A stretch of DNA of 64,000 nt from Dasypus novemcinctus. Lineage: Eukaryota; Chordata; Mammalia; Cingulata; Dasypodidae. The stretch spans positions 18,043,405 through 18,107,404 of the forward strand of contig NC_092216.1 of NCBI RefSeq assembly GCF_030445035.2. Direction: 5' to 3'. Numbering within the stretch: position 1 is the stretch's first letter; each line of letters begins with the position of its first letter. Below are positions 23,340 to 36,035 of the stretch, piece by piece. Made by a program: the position numbers and the translations under genes. The notes below the pieces were generated by a model, which was not told the DNA's origin, ran no database searches, and saw nothing but the letters and a program-made list of their open reading frames with translations.

Positions 23340-24850
23340 CGTAACTGCATCATCATTTTCTGAACAAATGGAAAACACCATTATTAAGTTTATTTGAAAG
23401 GATAAGAGGACCCAAGGAGACAAATATCTTAAAAAGGAAAGGTGAGGTTGGAGGACTCTTGGACTCTGGCAATGGCAGAAATTATATTATTGGTGTGGGG
23501 ACAGTGGCCACAGGAGTTGCTGAGGGCAGGGAGAGGGAAGAAGAGATGTGATACAGGGTATTTTCAGGACTTGAATTTGTCCTGAATGATATTTCATGGA
23601 CAGAAGCAAGACATCATAAATCCTGCCAAAACCACTGAATGGATTGTGAGAAAGTGTAAAACACAATGTAAACTATAATCCATGCTGTGTAACAGCACTG
23701 CTAAATGTAATCATCAAATGCAATGAACGTCCCACAGAGATGAAAGAATTTGCTGATGTGGGAGGAGTGGGGGTGGAAGTGGGAATGCGGGTATATGGAA
23801 TCCTCATATTTTTTTCATGTAAAATTTTGCATTATCTATGTATCTTAACTTTCTAAAAAAATCTATTTAAAAAATGGGTAAAAGACTTGGAAAGACAACT
23901 GTCCAAAGAAGAAATACAAAGAAGAAGAAATCCATGAAAAAAATGTTCAACATCGCTAGCCACTAGGGAAATGCAGATCAAAACTTCATTAAGATATCCT
24001 GGTATATCGATTGGACTGGACGCTATTAAAAAGTGAGAAAACTGTAAATTTTAAAGAGGATGTGGAGAGAAAGGAATGCTTAGTCACTGCTGGTGGGAAA
24101 GTAGAACGGTGCAGCTTTGTGGAGGACTGTTTGGCAGTTCCTAAGAAAGTTGAATATAGATTTCCTATGTGACTCGGCAATATCAGTACTTGGTATATAC
24201 CCAATAGAACTGATAGCAATGATATGAATCTTCACACTGTGTTCATAGCAGCATTATTCACAATAGCCAAAAGCTAAAACAAACCCAGTTATCAAGCAAC
24301 TGAAGAATGGATAAACAAATTATGAAGTATACACAAGATGGAATATCACGCAGTGGTAAGAAGAAATGAAGTTGAGAAATGTATGACAACAGGGATGAAC
24401 CTGGAGGATATTATGCTGAATGAAGCAAGCCAGACACAAAAGGACAAATATGTATGATGGCAGTATTATGAACTAAGTATACTGTGTGAAATATGAATAC
24501 GGGTAGAATTACCTACGCAAGACTGTTTTTCTTTGAAGCTGAACAAATGTAAGTTAATAGTACACAATGTTAATATCAGACAAAAAAAAGCCCCAAAACA
24601 TTATACTGAGTGAAGGAGATCAGAGTACTACATATTGTATGATTCCATTTATATAAAATGTAAATATAAATCAATTTATAAATATAAAGGAGATTACTGG
24701 TTATGTATGTCTGAGGAAGGAATGCTAAGGCGCTTGGGGTCTTTCCTTTTAGAGTAATGAAATTGTTCTAAATTTTTTGTGATGATGAATATACAACACT
24801 GTGATTTAATAAAAGCCATTGATTATATAGTTTGTATAAACAACAGCTGT
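23340..24850 (+). mobile_element. Old L1 ORF2 tail and 3' UTR with nested L1 end
   Basis: 'aaaggaaaggtgaggttgga' (about 23435) is the ORF2 C-terminal region. It is cut by a sense copy of the recurrent L1 3' end (about 23475-23880). Classic mammalian L1 3' sequence follows: 'gttcatagcagcattattca', 'caatagccaaaagc', 'gaatggataaacaaattatg', 'gccagacacaaaaggacaaa'. No coding capacity remains. Confidence 0.65.
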
Positions 24851-25079
24851 GTACAGTGGGGAAGCATAAGCAGATTTAGAGGTGAGGAATGTTCTTGTTT
24901 GTTGTCTGTTTTTTGTTTATTATTACTATCGAAATAACGAAAATGCCCTAATTATGAAGTGATGAATGCACAACTATGTGATTATAGCAAATGCCAGCGA
25001 TTGCATACTTTGGATGAACTGTATGCTTTATTGATGTGTAATGATAAAATTGATTTGTTAAAAAACAAACTAACACACA

Positions 25080-25365
25080 AGTGGATCTAGGGTGGACCTT
25101 ACACCAATTCAACTGATGTTCTTACAGGGAGAGGGAATTTTGACACTATCAGTAGGAAAGAGAGAGATGACTTTTGTGACAGAGGCACTAACTGAATTAT
25201 CATGGATTGCCAATCACCACCACACCTCTAGAGACTTCAGAGGAAGTATGGCCCTGCCAGCCTTTTGAGTTGGAATGCTGGCATGTAGAATTGTAAGAAA
25301 ATTCCTATTGTTGTAAGTCTTCTGGACTGCAGTACTTTGTTATGGCAGCCCCAACAAACTAAGAT
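25080..25365 (+). mobile_element. MaLR-type LTR fragment
   Basis: The end region (agaattgtaagaaaattc, ctgcagtactttgttatggc, agccccaacaaactaagata) matches the 3' end style of old mammalian MaLR-class LTRs. Confidence 0.4.
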
Positions 25366-26035
25366 AGGAACTTTTACCACCAGGTACTTAGTATTAAATA
25401 TTATTAATTTTTGGTGTTATCTAGTATTATGTCAAAATAATCCAAAAGGAAAGAAGAGGTGGAAGGTTTGGGTGAATTGTATAGCTAAAACAAGATTGCT
25501 GGTAAATTAATCTTGGAAGAGGGAGGAATAATGAGTAATAATGATCATTATAAAATTGTCCACAATTATTTGTAATTTTTCATATTTTTAAAAATCTAGT
25601 GAAAATGATTTGGAATTAAAATGCATTTAGTTGTTGAAGGGTTAAGTTATCTACTGTTATTTTCTGTGGTTACTTTTGTGGTAAAACAGGTAGGAATGCC
25701 CTCTGTGATTATTTTCTTTGAAAAACTTGCTGTAAAAGACATAAAGATAACAAACAATAATGGTTTATTCTTTTGTAAATACTTACTGAAATGGAATGAA
25801 AACCATAAGGTTATAATATATTCTACCTTTCAAGTAAATTTTGCTTGGAACACTCTTACTCTTTAGAGTAAGGCACACTTAGTACTCACATAGAATCTAA
25901 CGTCTAATCATTGTGATATTTTCCTCTTTTTTATCCTTTGAAAATGTAAAAACAAAACAAAACAACACTTCTACTTGAGAACTGTATAAAAACAATGGAA
26001 ATAACGGAAAACATATAGTCATAATATATGTATAG

Positions 26036-26087
<52 letters not shown>

Positions 26088-26846
26088 TACCAGATGCATC
26101 CCACTAGCTGTATTTTTAAAAGAAAATTCTTCTAAGAAATAAGTGTACCAACTGATCGACAAGAACAGTCTACTAAATACCTGATCCATTGATGGCCTAT
26201 AATTTTTTTGCTAATTGCCTGAATATACCATTTCTGACAAGATCCTTTTAAAAAGTCATCCCCAAAATTGGGTGAATTCTTGTTCAATCTGGCCAACATT
26301 TGATACCAAATTATCAGTAACAAATAATTTTACCTATTTTATAAACTCAATTCAAACTGTATTGGTACATGAAACTCTACCCAGGAAATGAACACATGCA
26401 AACTTCCTTAAAATTACTCTCTGATGCGCACTATCCATCCTCCACACGTATAAATAGACTGTTCTCTCATTTGTCCCTGCAGGTGGAAACAATGATTGGC
26501 TAGGTCTGTCATTAAAAGAGAGAAAACATGCATCTCTCATGTAATAAAGGCTTATCAATCTTCATGTATTTTCATGCAGTGATTCTAAGGTCATCTATAA
26601 TGGTGTAATAGAGTAGCAGACTCTTTTCATATGTGCTACTTCATTCTCAGGTGTCAATCGCCAAGATAACTGCTGTCACTTCAGAATATCACTCTGAATC
26701 AGATAAAACTTTCTTGGCTAAATTATTTTTTCCTACATGATTTACCTACTTAATTATTTTTGATACAGCACAATAGGAGTGATACTTACTGAACATAGAG
26801 AATTGACAGACAATGGTATTGCAAAGCCTTTTTTAAGAATACTTTG
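25366..26846. other. No recognised gene
   Basis: AT-rich sequence apart from the GT/TA microsatellite near 26035. An 81-codon frame at 25621-25866 shows nothing I recognise and has coding-unlike AT-rich composition. Confidence 0.4.
26035..26086. repeat. (GT)n(TA)n microsatellite
   Basis: About ten GT units followed directly by about fifteen TA units. Confidence 0.9.
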
Positions 26847-26847
26847 G

Positions 26848-26955
26848 GGAGTGGATATGGCTCAGGCAGTTGAGTGCTTGCTTCCCACATGGAGAGCCCT
26901 GGTTTGATCCCTGGTGCCTCCTAAAAAAAACAACCAACAACAACAACAGAAACAA
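26848..26955 (+). mobile_element. DAS-type tRNA-derived SINE
   Basis: tRNA-like head with an A-box region (tggctcaggcagttgagtgc) and B-box (ggtttgatccc), then a tctcctaaaaaa-type A-rich tail. Flanked by a 7-base duplication actttgg (26841-26847 and 26956-26962). Confidence 0.75.
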
Positions 26956-26962
26956 ACTTTGG

Positions 26963-28325
26963 CATAGTCAGTCTTATCAGTATAATTAAATAATATGCTT
27001 ATATTCTGTGACAGGGGATAATTTCAGGGAGTTTTCCACACATGAGAAAACTTTCAAAGCTGTAGATGGAATGTGAAAATATTATTTTTGATGAAAAATA
27101 TGATGATCTAGTCCATCCTTAGTTACATTAGGCTATTAAGTACTGCCTATCAAGTATTTTTCCAGATATATCAGCAATCACTACTTAATTAGAATATAAG
27201 CAGTGTGCAACTGAGAGTGGGGTTAGAGTGGGGTGAGTCTATATTCTTGTAAGAGAGACTATATTCTTAAAGTTATAATCACAGGTAGAATTCTCTAGGA
27301 TTAGAAAAATCTAAGAATTCTGGTCTTTATAAGCAAAGGAGTAGATATTCCAAAATTCAATTCTCGGGTATGATAATATTCGACAAATCCCATTCCTTAA
27401 CCAAGTAAGCTAGTATTGATTTTATTCACAGATCGTGCAGTAAGTTTCATATCATTTCATTTATGTTCAATTACCTATATCCTAAAGTTACTGTAGCTCA
27501 AGAAACTCAATTTTATGGCTAACTGCATCATGTTGATTTGGAAAGACTTTTATTTTCAAAGTAGTCCTCCTTAGTTACATTTTCTGACTATCCTACTTTC
27601 CTCAATAAAGCCCAGTGCACAACATTACAATAGGGACCAACTGCATTTTTCTCACACAAATGAATTAACAAATTTGCAAAAAAATCTGTACTGAACAGCT
27701 TATACCATTGTGTTTCTGTTAAATTATGATGGTGACACAAAGTGCTCTATCTCTGCTATAAATAAGAATTCTTCCAAAATTAGAAGGCAGAAATAATTAG
27801 ACTGCTTAGGGACTGCACACATTTCTTATGAGCTCTAGATTTCCCACTGGATTTTGGAATGGGTTCACAGGTGGTATACCCTGTTATTAGCAAAGTGCAG
27901 ATTGACAAAAATGTCATTTATGAAGTGAGTCATACTTTGTAGGGACTTGCTTCTTAATTTTAAAACATGGCTTAATGAAAGTATGCCGTAACTTAAACAA
28001 TAGAGTCATTATATGGCCTAGTCAGGACTAGTTACCAGTATTGATAAAGCTTGATGAACTTATCACTTCTGACTGTACTTTAAAACAAAAGGAATTTTAT
28101 GCCTAATTCCAGCTATGAATCATTTTTGAAAACATATGTGATAAATACATCATATATAAGATGCATATATATGAATATATATGTGTATTTAGAATTACAC
28201 ATGAAAATGCCCTTAATTTTTTGCAAAATATAAATAAACAAAGGTACTCTGGGGGCATTTAACTCACCTTCATTAGAAATCAAAAGGCAAAGGAAAGGTA
28301 GTCTTTGTTTTCTAGAGTTGTGAGG
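26963..28325. other. No recognised gene
   Basis: AT-rich sequence with no frame, RNA gene or named repeat that I can support. Confidence 0.4.
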
Positions 28326-28327
28326 TG

Positions 28328-28870
28328 TATAAGTTGGGGTTCTCTAGGCTAACAGAATCAACAGGAGATATCTGTAAATAGTAAGAGATTTTATAAAATT
28401 CTTTCATGTGTCCGTAGGGATGTACATGTCCAAATTCTGTAAGTAGGCAGCAAACTGTTCTCCTACGAAATCTGATGAAATCCTTAATGAGTTCCTGGGA
28501 GATAACTGGCTGTCTGAAATGAAGCTAGAATATTTTCTCCAAATGCTGGAATCACTTTCCTTTTTAAGACATTTAAGTGAATAAAACATCAATCATTGCT
28601 GATGGCAGTCTCTCTGGCTGATCCTAGATGTAATTAGCCATCCATGCAGTAAACTCACTGGTGACTTAATCCCATAAATGTCCTTGTATTGCAATTAGCC
28701 CAGTGCTTGCTTGACCAGACATCTGGGCAATTACCCGGCCCAGTTGACACATTAACCTGAACTTTACCAGGTAAGTCTGTCCTGGTATTTTACAGTTAGT
28801 CTGTACAAACTGTAACATTTCAGGCCATGATACAGAATTCGAGTTTAAAATTTTAGGGCCCCTTGGTCGT
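28328..28870 (-). mobile_element. MLT1-like MaLR LTR
   Basis: Opens with 'gttggggttctctaggc' and 'aacagaatcaacaggagata', the reversed terminal sequence of MLT1-class LTRs. The rest shows no coding frame. The far boundary is approximate. Confidence 0.5.
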
Positions 28871-29048
28871 ATCTTTGTACACATTCTTCCAGGAATGAAT
28901 TCTTCCCCAGTTTCAAGTATGCTTTTCTACCTTTCACTCTGCCATGCATTAAGAAAGGGGGAAAAAAGCCTCTATGCTTCCTTTAATGAGCACAAGCAGA
29001 TACAGATCACTCCTCCTTCTCTCTATGCAATCTAACATTAAAACGCTG

Positions 29049-29441
29049 GGGTAGGGAAACGGACTTGATCCAGTGGTTAGGGCAACCCTCTACCACATGG
29101 GAGGTCTGCAGTGCAAACCCCAGGCCTCCTTGACCCATGCAGAGCTGATGCGCTCAAGGAGTGCCGTGCCACACAGGGGTATCCCCCGGGTAGGGGAGCC
29201 CCATGCACAAGGAGTGCGGCCCCGTAAGGAGAACCATAAGGAGAACCACACAGCATGAAAGAAAGTGCAGCCTGCCTAAGAATGGTGCCGCCCACACACA
29301 GAGCTGACACAACAAGATGACACAACAAAAAGAAACACAGATTCCTGTGCCGCTGACAACAACAGAAGTGGACAAAGACGACGACGCAGCAAATAGACAC
29401 AGAGAACTGACAACGGGGGTGGGGGCGGGAAGGGAGAGAAA

Positions 29442-29508
<67 letters not shown>

Positions 29509-29526
29509 ATAGAAAAATAAAATAAA
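29049..29526 (+). mobile_element. Long DAS-type SINE with (ATAA)n tail
   Basis: tRNA-like head (acggacttgatccagtggtt, then cacatgggaggtctgcag and gtgcaaaccccagg) followed by a long GC-rich body shared with the reversed copy at 31422-31796. It ends in about nineteen ATAA units (29440-29517). Frames read through it are artefacts. Confidence 0.75.
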
Positions 29527-31409
29527 AGGCTGGGCTGGGTGTTCAAAATTTGACTCTTAGAATTGAATCATACGTGCTTCTAAATGTCATATGCATCACT
29601 GATCTAATGACCTGTAGAAAAATAATTAGTAGCTGACAGCACTGATATACCAATAGAAATAAGGAAACATAGTTTCAACACTTTTATTTCTGTTCCTCAG
29701 CTTCAGTCTTTCTGTATCCTATATCTATAGAGAAATCCAAGGCATTCAGAAACATTTTTTAACATTTTTAGGCATATTATGCAGAAATTTTTATATCTCA
29801 AAGAAAAAAACGGCACCAGGCAGTGTGAGACAGGAATCACTTTGTTCACGTTCATGGTAAGGAGAGAGAGTAGAACTGAAAAAAAAGAAAAAAGAAAACA
29901 GAAACATCTGACTCATCAACTGGGGCAGACTCTTCTGAATTCAGGTGTACTGGGGCATCACACACTGCTCACAACGAGTTAGTGCTGGGTGATTTAGAAA
30001 GGGGCAACTATTTCAGTTTCACAGAGTCCCTTCACTGTTTTCATGCAGAACATGTGTCTGAGGATTCTGAATTAAGTTGGTGGACTGTTCTAAGGGAAGT
30101 CAGGACTGAAAAGAGAAAACAGATAAATCTTTCTCCAATTATAAGCCACACTGAAATTAAAAACTATACTATCAAAAAAATCAATGAAGTTGATTTCCTA
30201 GCAGTATGTAAGCCAATGAGCAAACACATTTACTGAAAATTCATATAAACAAAAAGTTTAGGGATATTTGTTTCTATTTTTTTCTAAATACTTTATTTTT
30301 CTTATTTTAATATCTGGGTAGAAATATAGATTACCTTTCTGATTTATTATCCACAGATAGTAAATAGTTATGCAATATTACGGAAAAGGAAAAAAATGAG
30401 AAAGTTCCATGGTATGTTAAATTTATTGTTTCCTCCATAAGTCTTCCCTGATAATTTCAACCCACCTTGTCTCTTCCTAATTTACTATCCATGCTGCATT
30501 AAACATCTGATTTTGTATGCCTTTTTCTCTGAGAATTTAAATTCTACAGTATAAATATACCACGAATGGTTCATAAATTACAGTGACAGGCCATAAAAAA
30601 GTTTTTCACCAGTATGATAAAAAGTGAAACATAAATATTCTATAGAGAATTTTTCAGCAAGCTAAACTTACTCCACATAAAAGACTATTTTTATGCTGAG
30701 ATTCTTACCTATATCTTTGGCAGTAATATGCCTTCAGGTATCAGCTTTAATTCTATAACTGATAATAGAAAATGCTGTGAATCTTACCTTGGTTCTCTAG
30801 ATTTCATCAAACTGTGAAATCCTCAAACTAAAAAATGATCCTCTATCTATTTAATGTCTTCATACTCTCTAGCCTTGTGTTTCAAAGGGTTTCCTCACTC
30901 GAGTAAATTAATAAATCCTACTTTTCAAGACAGTCCTTACTGACAGCTAACAAAATCCAAATCAAATTCATTCTAGAATCTGTGACACATCAGAATACTA
31001 TGATAAGTCATCTGTAAAACCTTATTGGAAATCATCACTCTTGACCAAGAGATAAGATATAAGGAAAGCTACCTAAATAGACCATAAAGCGGAAACCGGG
31101 GAAGCCATATTGGTTACAGTATGGGGTTAAACATTTCTGGGACTTGAAAATAAAAGGCTGAATTCTGGTTCATACTACATCATACTGGTATGACTAATGT
31201 GAAACATTCTCCAAGAGGTAAAAAGAATCCAGTTTTAGTCCCTGGACCTTATAATAGGTACAATAAGTTCCCCTAAATGACAAAGGCTTATAAACTTACA
31301 AAATAACAGAAAATTTCAGCCTATAGCTAAGGAAGTCACAAGAAAGTAGAATGACAACCTACAAAATGGGAAAAAATAATTTGTAAATCATATATCTAAT
31401 AAGGGACTT
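29527..31409. other. No recognised gene
   Basis: AT-rich sequence. Frames of 67-84 codons (29779-30236) carry no recognisable motif. Confidence 0.4.
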
Positions 31410-31421
31410 TGATCTAGCACA

Positions 31422-31796
31422 CTTATTTTATTTTTATTTTTTTAAAAGATTTATTTATTTATTTAATTCCTCCCCCCCCCCCCCCGGTTGTCTGTTCTCT
31501 GTGTCTATTTGCTGCGTCTTGTTTCTTTGTCCGCTTCTGTTGTCGTCAGCGGCATGGGAAGTGTGGGCAGCGCCATTCCTGGGCAGGCTGCACTTTCCTT
31601 CGCGCCGGGCTGCTCTCCCTTTGGGGCGCACTCCTTGCGCGTGGGGCTCCCCTACGCGGGGCCACCCCTGTGTGACAGGGCATTCCTTGTGTGCATCAGC
31701 ACTGCGCGTGGGCCAGCTCCACACGGGTCAAGGAGGCCTGGGGTTTGAACCGCAGACCTCCCATGTGGCCCTAACCACTGGGCCAAGTCCGCTTCC
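31422..31796 (-). mobile_element. Long DAS-type SINE, reversed, with target duplication
   Basis: Reverse of the 29.05-kb family: a T-rich tail with tttatttattta, a C14 run, a GC-rich body and a tRNA-like head at the right (tggccctaaccactgggcc). A perfect 12-base duplication, tgatctagcaca, lies at 31410-31421 and 31797-31808. Confidence 0.85.
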
Positions 31797-31808
31797 TGAT
31801 CTAGCACA

Positions 31809-32194
31809 TTTAAAGGAGACTTACACCTTAACAAGAAAAAGTCCAACTAGCCACTATGGGGTCCAGCCCCTGGTTAGCTTGCTAGTGACAGGAAGGGAAT
31901 AAAAATCCTCTTCGCTAAGATTAGGGGTGGGCATGGCAGATGAGATGCTGATCAGGGCTTTCGATTAGCAATTTCAGATCATGGGGGCTCTGTTCTGAAG
32001 ATGAGCTGATTCAACAGTCCAGAACAAAAGATGAATCAGAGGAGGCTTAGGATGCTAGGCTCAGGGTGGTAAGAGACAGTTAACTGAAGGTCTGCTTTTG
32101 CTGGGCAGGCCAACAGAGCATCTCCTGAAGCTTTCCCTTTGGAGCTGGTCTGTGCTTCTTTGTGAGTCCTTGACCCTGTTTTCCCTGGAAAGAC
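31809..32194. other. Flank of the MaLR LTR, nothing recognised
   Basis: No frame or named repeat that I can support between the SINE and the LTR at 32195. Confidence 0.35.
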
Positions 32195-32840
32195 TGTATT
32201 TGGCCACCAAAGGGGTGCTGATGCAAAGTACCAGAAATCTGTTGGCTTCTAACAAAGTTAAATACTTGGGGTGGGAACTTACAGTTCTGAGGCCCTCAAG
32301 AGTCCCCCTCAAGTTACTTCCTCACCAAACTCTGTTGCCATAGGTTGATGCAAGATGGCTGCCGATATCTGCGTGGGTTCAGACTTCCTCTTTCTCTTCA
32401 GGCTCCATGGGTCAAGCTTCTTTTGGTCTCAGGTGTAGGCTGCATAAGGCTTGTCTCTCTCCCTGGGGCTCATATCTTTCTGGGCTCGGCTGCTGTATTC
32501 TCTTCACAAGGTCAGCAGTAAACTATCAGGTGAATGGCATATCTCTCTTCTGAGGGCCACAGGATCAAAGCTGACAAGTTCTCCCCTCTTCCATGACTAT
32601 GGAGCTCTCTCTATTCCTCTTTGTATCTTCTTCTGTGCTCTTGATTGAGTGTTATATAGCCCACCAAGAGAACAGGGACTCAACCCTGAATAATCTAAAG
32701 ATGTGATCAAATCAAAGCCCTAATCTTGATTTAGTCAAGTAAACATAAACCCTCTGAATTTAAATCAGTTAAAGGTTATGCCCAAAAAAACATAATCAAT
32801 AGCTCTTTTAGGAACTCATAAATAATATCAAACAGCCACA
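32195..32840 (-). mobile_element. Solo MaLR/ERVL-type LTR
   Basis: On the minus strand it runs TGTGGCTGTTTG to AAATACA. Its 3' part (reading 'accaaaggggtgctgatgca' and 'accagaaat' on the plus strand) matches the LTR at 63.80 kb. Flanks aagac (32190-32194) and aaaac (32841-32845) agree at four of five bases, fitting the 5-base duplication usual for this class. No internal region is attached. Confidence 0.6.
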
Positions 32841-33977
32841 AAAACTGGAATGTAGGAAACTATGAGGCAGAAAGTCTGGGGCTTTAGCTTTGCAAGTTTC
32901 CAACACCTGGTAGAGGGAGGTCTATCTCTTGGGAAGTGGGAGGGGGACAATCAAACTCCTATAAACAGGGGAGCTCCAAATAACGACCAAGCAAGAGACC
33001 AAAACAAGACACAGCCACAGAAAGACAGGGAAAACCCTACAACTGCATAGCCTTGGGCTGACTTTGCTGATAGTGTAATCACAAGGTAAAAGTTAACAAG
33101 TGATTATAATTACTGAATCTTTAATAGATTCCTTTTTACTTCCTATCATATTGTAGAATAGCCAATATACCGAAAACAGCAGGATAAACGTACTTTTCAA
33201 GTGCTCATGGAACTTTCTCCAGGATAGCCTCAAAAATTTTAAAAGGAATGACATTATATGAAGTACTTTCTCTGATCATAATGGAATGACACTGGAAATG
33301 AAAAGAGAAAATTCACAAATATTTGGAGATTAAACAACACACTTAAATAATCAGTGAGTCGAAGAAATTACAAGAGCATTTAGAAAAGACCTTGAGATGA
33401 ATAATGAATATTATTTGCTACATTATATTTGACAATGTGTCAAAATGTAAGAGCAATGCAGACAGGGATATGTATAGCCTTCAATGCTTCATTAAAAAAG
33501 AAAGCTAAAATTGAAGATTTCTAACTGTACACCTGGACAAACTAGAAAAAGAACAGCAAACTAATCTGAAGACAAGCAGAAAAAAGGAAATAATAAAGAT
33601 TTAGAGCATAATCTCTGCTCTAAATGAAACTGAGGGGAAAAAAGCTACAGAATTATCAAAACCAAAAGTTGGTTTCTTCAAGATCAACAAAATAGATAAG
33701 ACCTAAACAAAAGAATCATGAATATAGAGACTGAAACAGTCATCAAAAACCTCCCAAAATTGAAAAGCCCATGACCAAATGCTTCACAGGTAAATTCTAC
33801 TAATTATTCAAGGATGATCTAAATAAAATCTTGCTCAACCTCTTCCAAAAAAACTGACTGGAAGGAACACTACCTAACTCATTCTATGAAGCCAACATCA
33901 CCCTAATACCAAAGCCATTTATAAAAAAAGAAAATTAGAGACCAATTTTTGTAGTGAATATAGATGCATAAATCCTA

Positions 33978-34529
33978 TGGCAGTTTCAGATTATTTTATG
34001 AACCCCGAGAAGAAGATTGGGTTTGTATACTTATCTTTTCCTCTGGGTGTGATACCATTTGCTTGCATTAAATGTGATTGAGGGCCTTTTGACTTGATTA
34101 CTTTTGATTGGAGTAGTCAGTGAGGTGTGACTCTGGTTGAATCTCCACCTCCTTGCTGGGTCTGATATAAATGGAAACAGTGAGAGACACAGGAAAAGAA
34201 AGCCACCATGTTTGACCCTGCCATGTGAGAGAGAGGACTACAGCTCACTTAAGTATTAAGTCCCAAGAGGATGGGACCATGAAGTGGCTCAAGAGGAGAA
34301 GGTAAGCATTTAGCCAAAGGCTGAAACCTCACCAGAGATCAATGGTCATCTTGCTTCACGTGTGGCAACATGCTGGGGTCAACAGCTGACTTTGGTGAGA
34401 AAGCACCTCTTATTGGGCCTTGATTTAGACTTTCCATGGCCTTGGAGCTATAAGCTTTTACCCCAGAAAAATCCTCCTTATAAAAGCCACCCCTTTTCTG
34501 GTACTTTGCATAGGCACCCCTTGACAAAA
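33978..34529 (+). repeat. Unclassified interspersed repeat inside L1
   Basis: Begins 'tatggcagtttcagattatt' and ends '...ggtactttgcatagg...', a layout like a short LTR or non-autonomous element. It lies exactly in a gap in L1 ORF2. I cannot name the family. Confidence 0.4.
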
Positions 34530-34543
34530 TAAAACAAATCTTT

Positions 34544-35435
34544 TTTTTTTTTTTAATTTTTTTATTTTTTATTGACTTTGTAATAATATTACATTAAAAA
34601 TATATATGTGAGGTCCCATTCAACCCCCCCCCCACCCCCCCATCCCCCCCCCCCCCCAACAACACTCGTTCCCATCATCATGACACATCCATTGGATTTG
34701 GTAAGTACATCTTTGGGCACCTCTGCACCTCATATACATTGGTTCACATCATGGCCCATACTCTCCTCTATTCCATCAAGTGGGCCCTGTGAGGATTTAC
34801 AATGTCCGGTGATTACCTCTGAAGCACCATCCAGGGCAGCTCCATGTCCCAAAGACGCCTCCACCTCTCATCTCTTCCTGCCCTTCCCCATACCCATCAG
34901 CCACCATGTCCACTTTTCCCAATCCAATGCCACCTCTTCTATGTGGACATTGGATTGGTTGTGTCCATTGCCCCTCTATGTCAAGAGGAGGGTCAGATTC
35001 CACCTGGATGCTGGATGCAATCCTCCCATTTTCAGTTGTAATCACTCTAGGCTCCATGGTGTGGTGGTTGTCCTTCTTCAACTCCATCTTAGCTGAGTGT
35101 GGTAAGTCCAATAAATCAGATTGTAGGTGCTGGAGTCTGTTGAGGCTCAGGATCTGGCTATCACATTGTCAGTCCAGAGATTCAAATCCCCTAAATATAT
35201 CTTAAACCCCAACATTAACTGCACCTCCAGCACATTAGCATGAAAGTCTTATGAAGGGAGATCCCATCTGAGTCCAGATTCATCACACATAAACACCATT
35301 TCCAAAGAGGGGCCATCTGCCCTGGTAGTTAACCCCATCGGCCATGACCATAACTCCCATGGGTCTCTTTAGCCCTCAAAGGAACCAATATCTGGGGGTT
35401 GTATCTGCTTTATCTGTCTCTCTGACTCTGCTCAG
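34544..35435 (-). mobile_element. Young 5'-truncated L1 insertion
   Basis: Reversed L1 3' end with a T-rich tail at 34544 and a C-rich run (34625-34660). A perfect 14-base duplication, taaaacaaatcttt, flanks it (34530-34543 and 35436-35449). It is very similar to the sense copy at 41034-41597, so both are probably recent. Confidence 0.85.
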
Positions 35436-35644
35436 TAAAACAAATCTTTAAAAAATACTTGCAAACCGTATCCAAAACTATATGAAAAGAATTATACACC
35501 TCAATCAAATGTATTTTTTACTCCAGATATGCAAGGGTGATTCAACACAAGAATATCAATTAGTGTAATAAGTCACATTAATAAAGTGAAGAAAAATCAT
35601 ATTATCCTCTCAATTGATGCAGAAAAGGCATTTGACAAAATACA

Positions 35645-36035
35645 GTTTCCTTCCTTTTTCTTTCTGACTAAACTTTCTTTCAATGGTCTCAAAATCTGTG
35701 ACAGATTTTTGTTAGGTTGTTTCCATTTAAAAAGTACTGATTTCAAAATCTAATAACTTAAAACTGCCACACCAAAACAAATGGCCCACAAAATATTCCT
35801 TCTGAAGGTTTTATGATCCATTATCTTTAACCAGTCTTTTACTATTAAATTTAAATGGTCAATTGAGAGAAACAATTCTGAGGTCATTCTTCCACCATTG
35901 ATTAAGACTGGGGTCGCAGGTGTTGTGGATAATATTCACTTAGCCTTCTGAGCTTTCTGGTAGATTAGGTGACAGCTCCAGCAGCCTCCTTTTCCACTGC
36001 CTTGATGACACCCACAGCAGCCTTTCTTGATGAAA
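35645..36035 (-). pseudogene. EEF1A1P: EEF1A1 processed pseudogene, 5'-truncated
   Basis: The minus strand carries the last codons of elongation factor 1-alpha (AVGVIKAV then EKEAAGA) followed by its characteristic 3' UTR (gtggaagaatgacctcaga, aaagactggttaaagataat, gtggcagttttaagttatta). The coding end lacks six bases, has an in-frame TAA in place of a Lys codon and a one-base shift. The tail is a degenerate A-rich run. It interrupts L1 ORF2 at 'aaaatacag'. Confidence 0.85.

Noticed and set aside
29154-29546. 130-codon minus-strand frame with repeated Leu-Phe-Ile-Tyr
   Set aside because: Read through the ATAA tail and body of a SINE.
34797-35111. 104-codon frame also present at 41040-41354
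   Set aside because: Both are read through copies of the same L1 3' UTR, so the conservation reflects recent copying and not coding selection.
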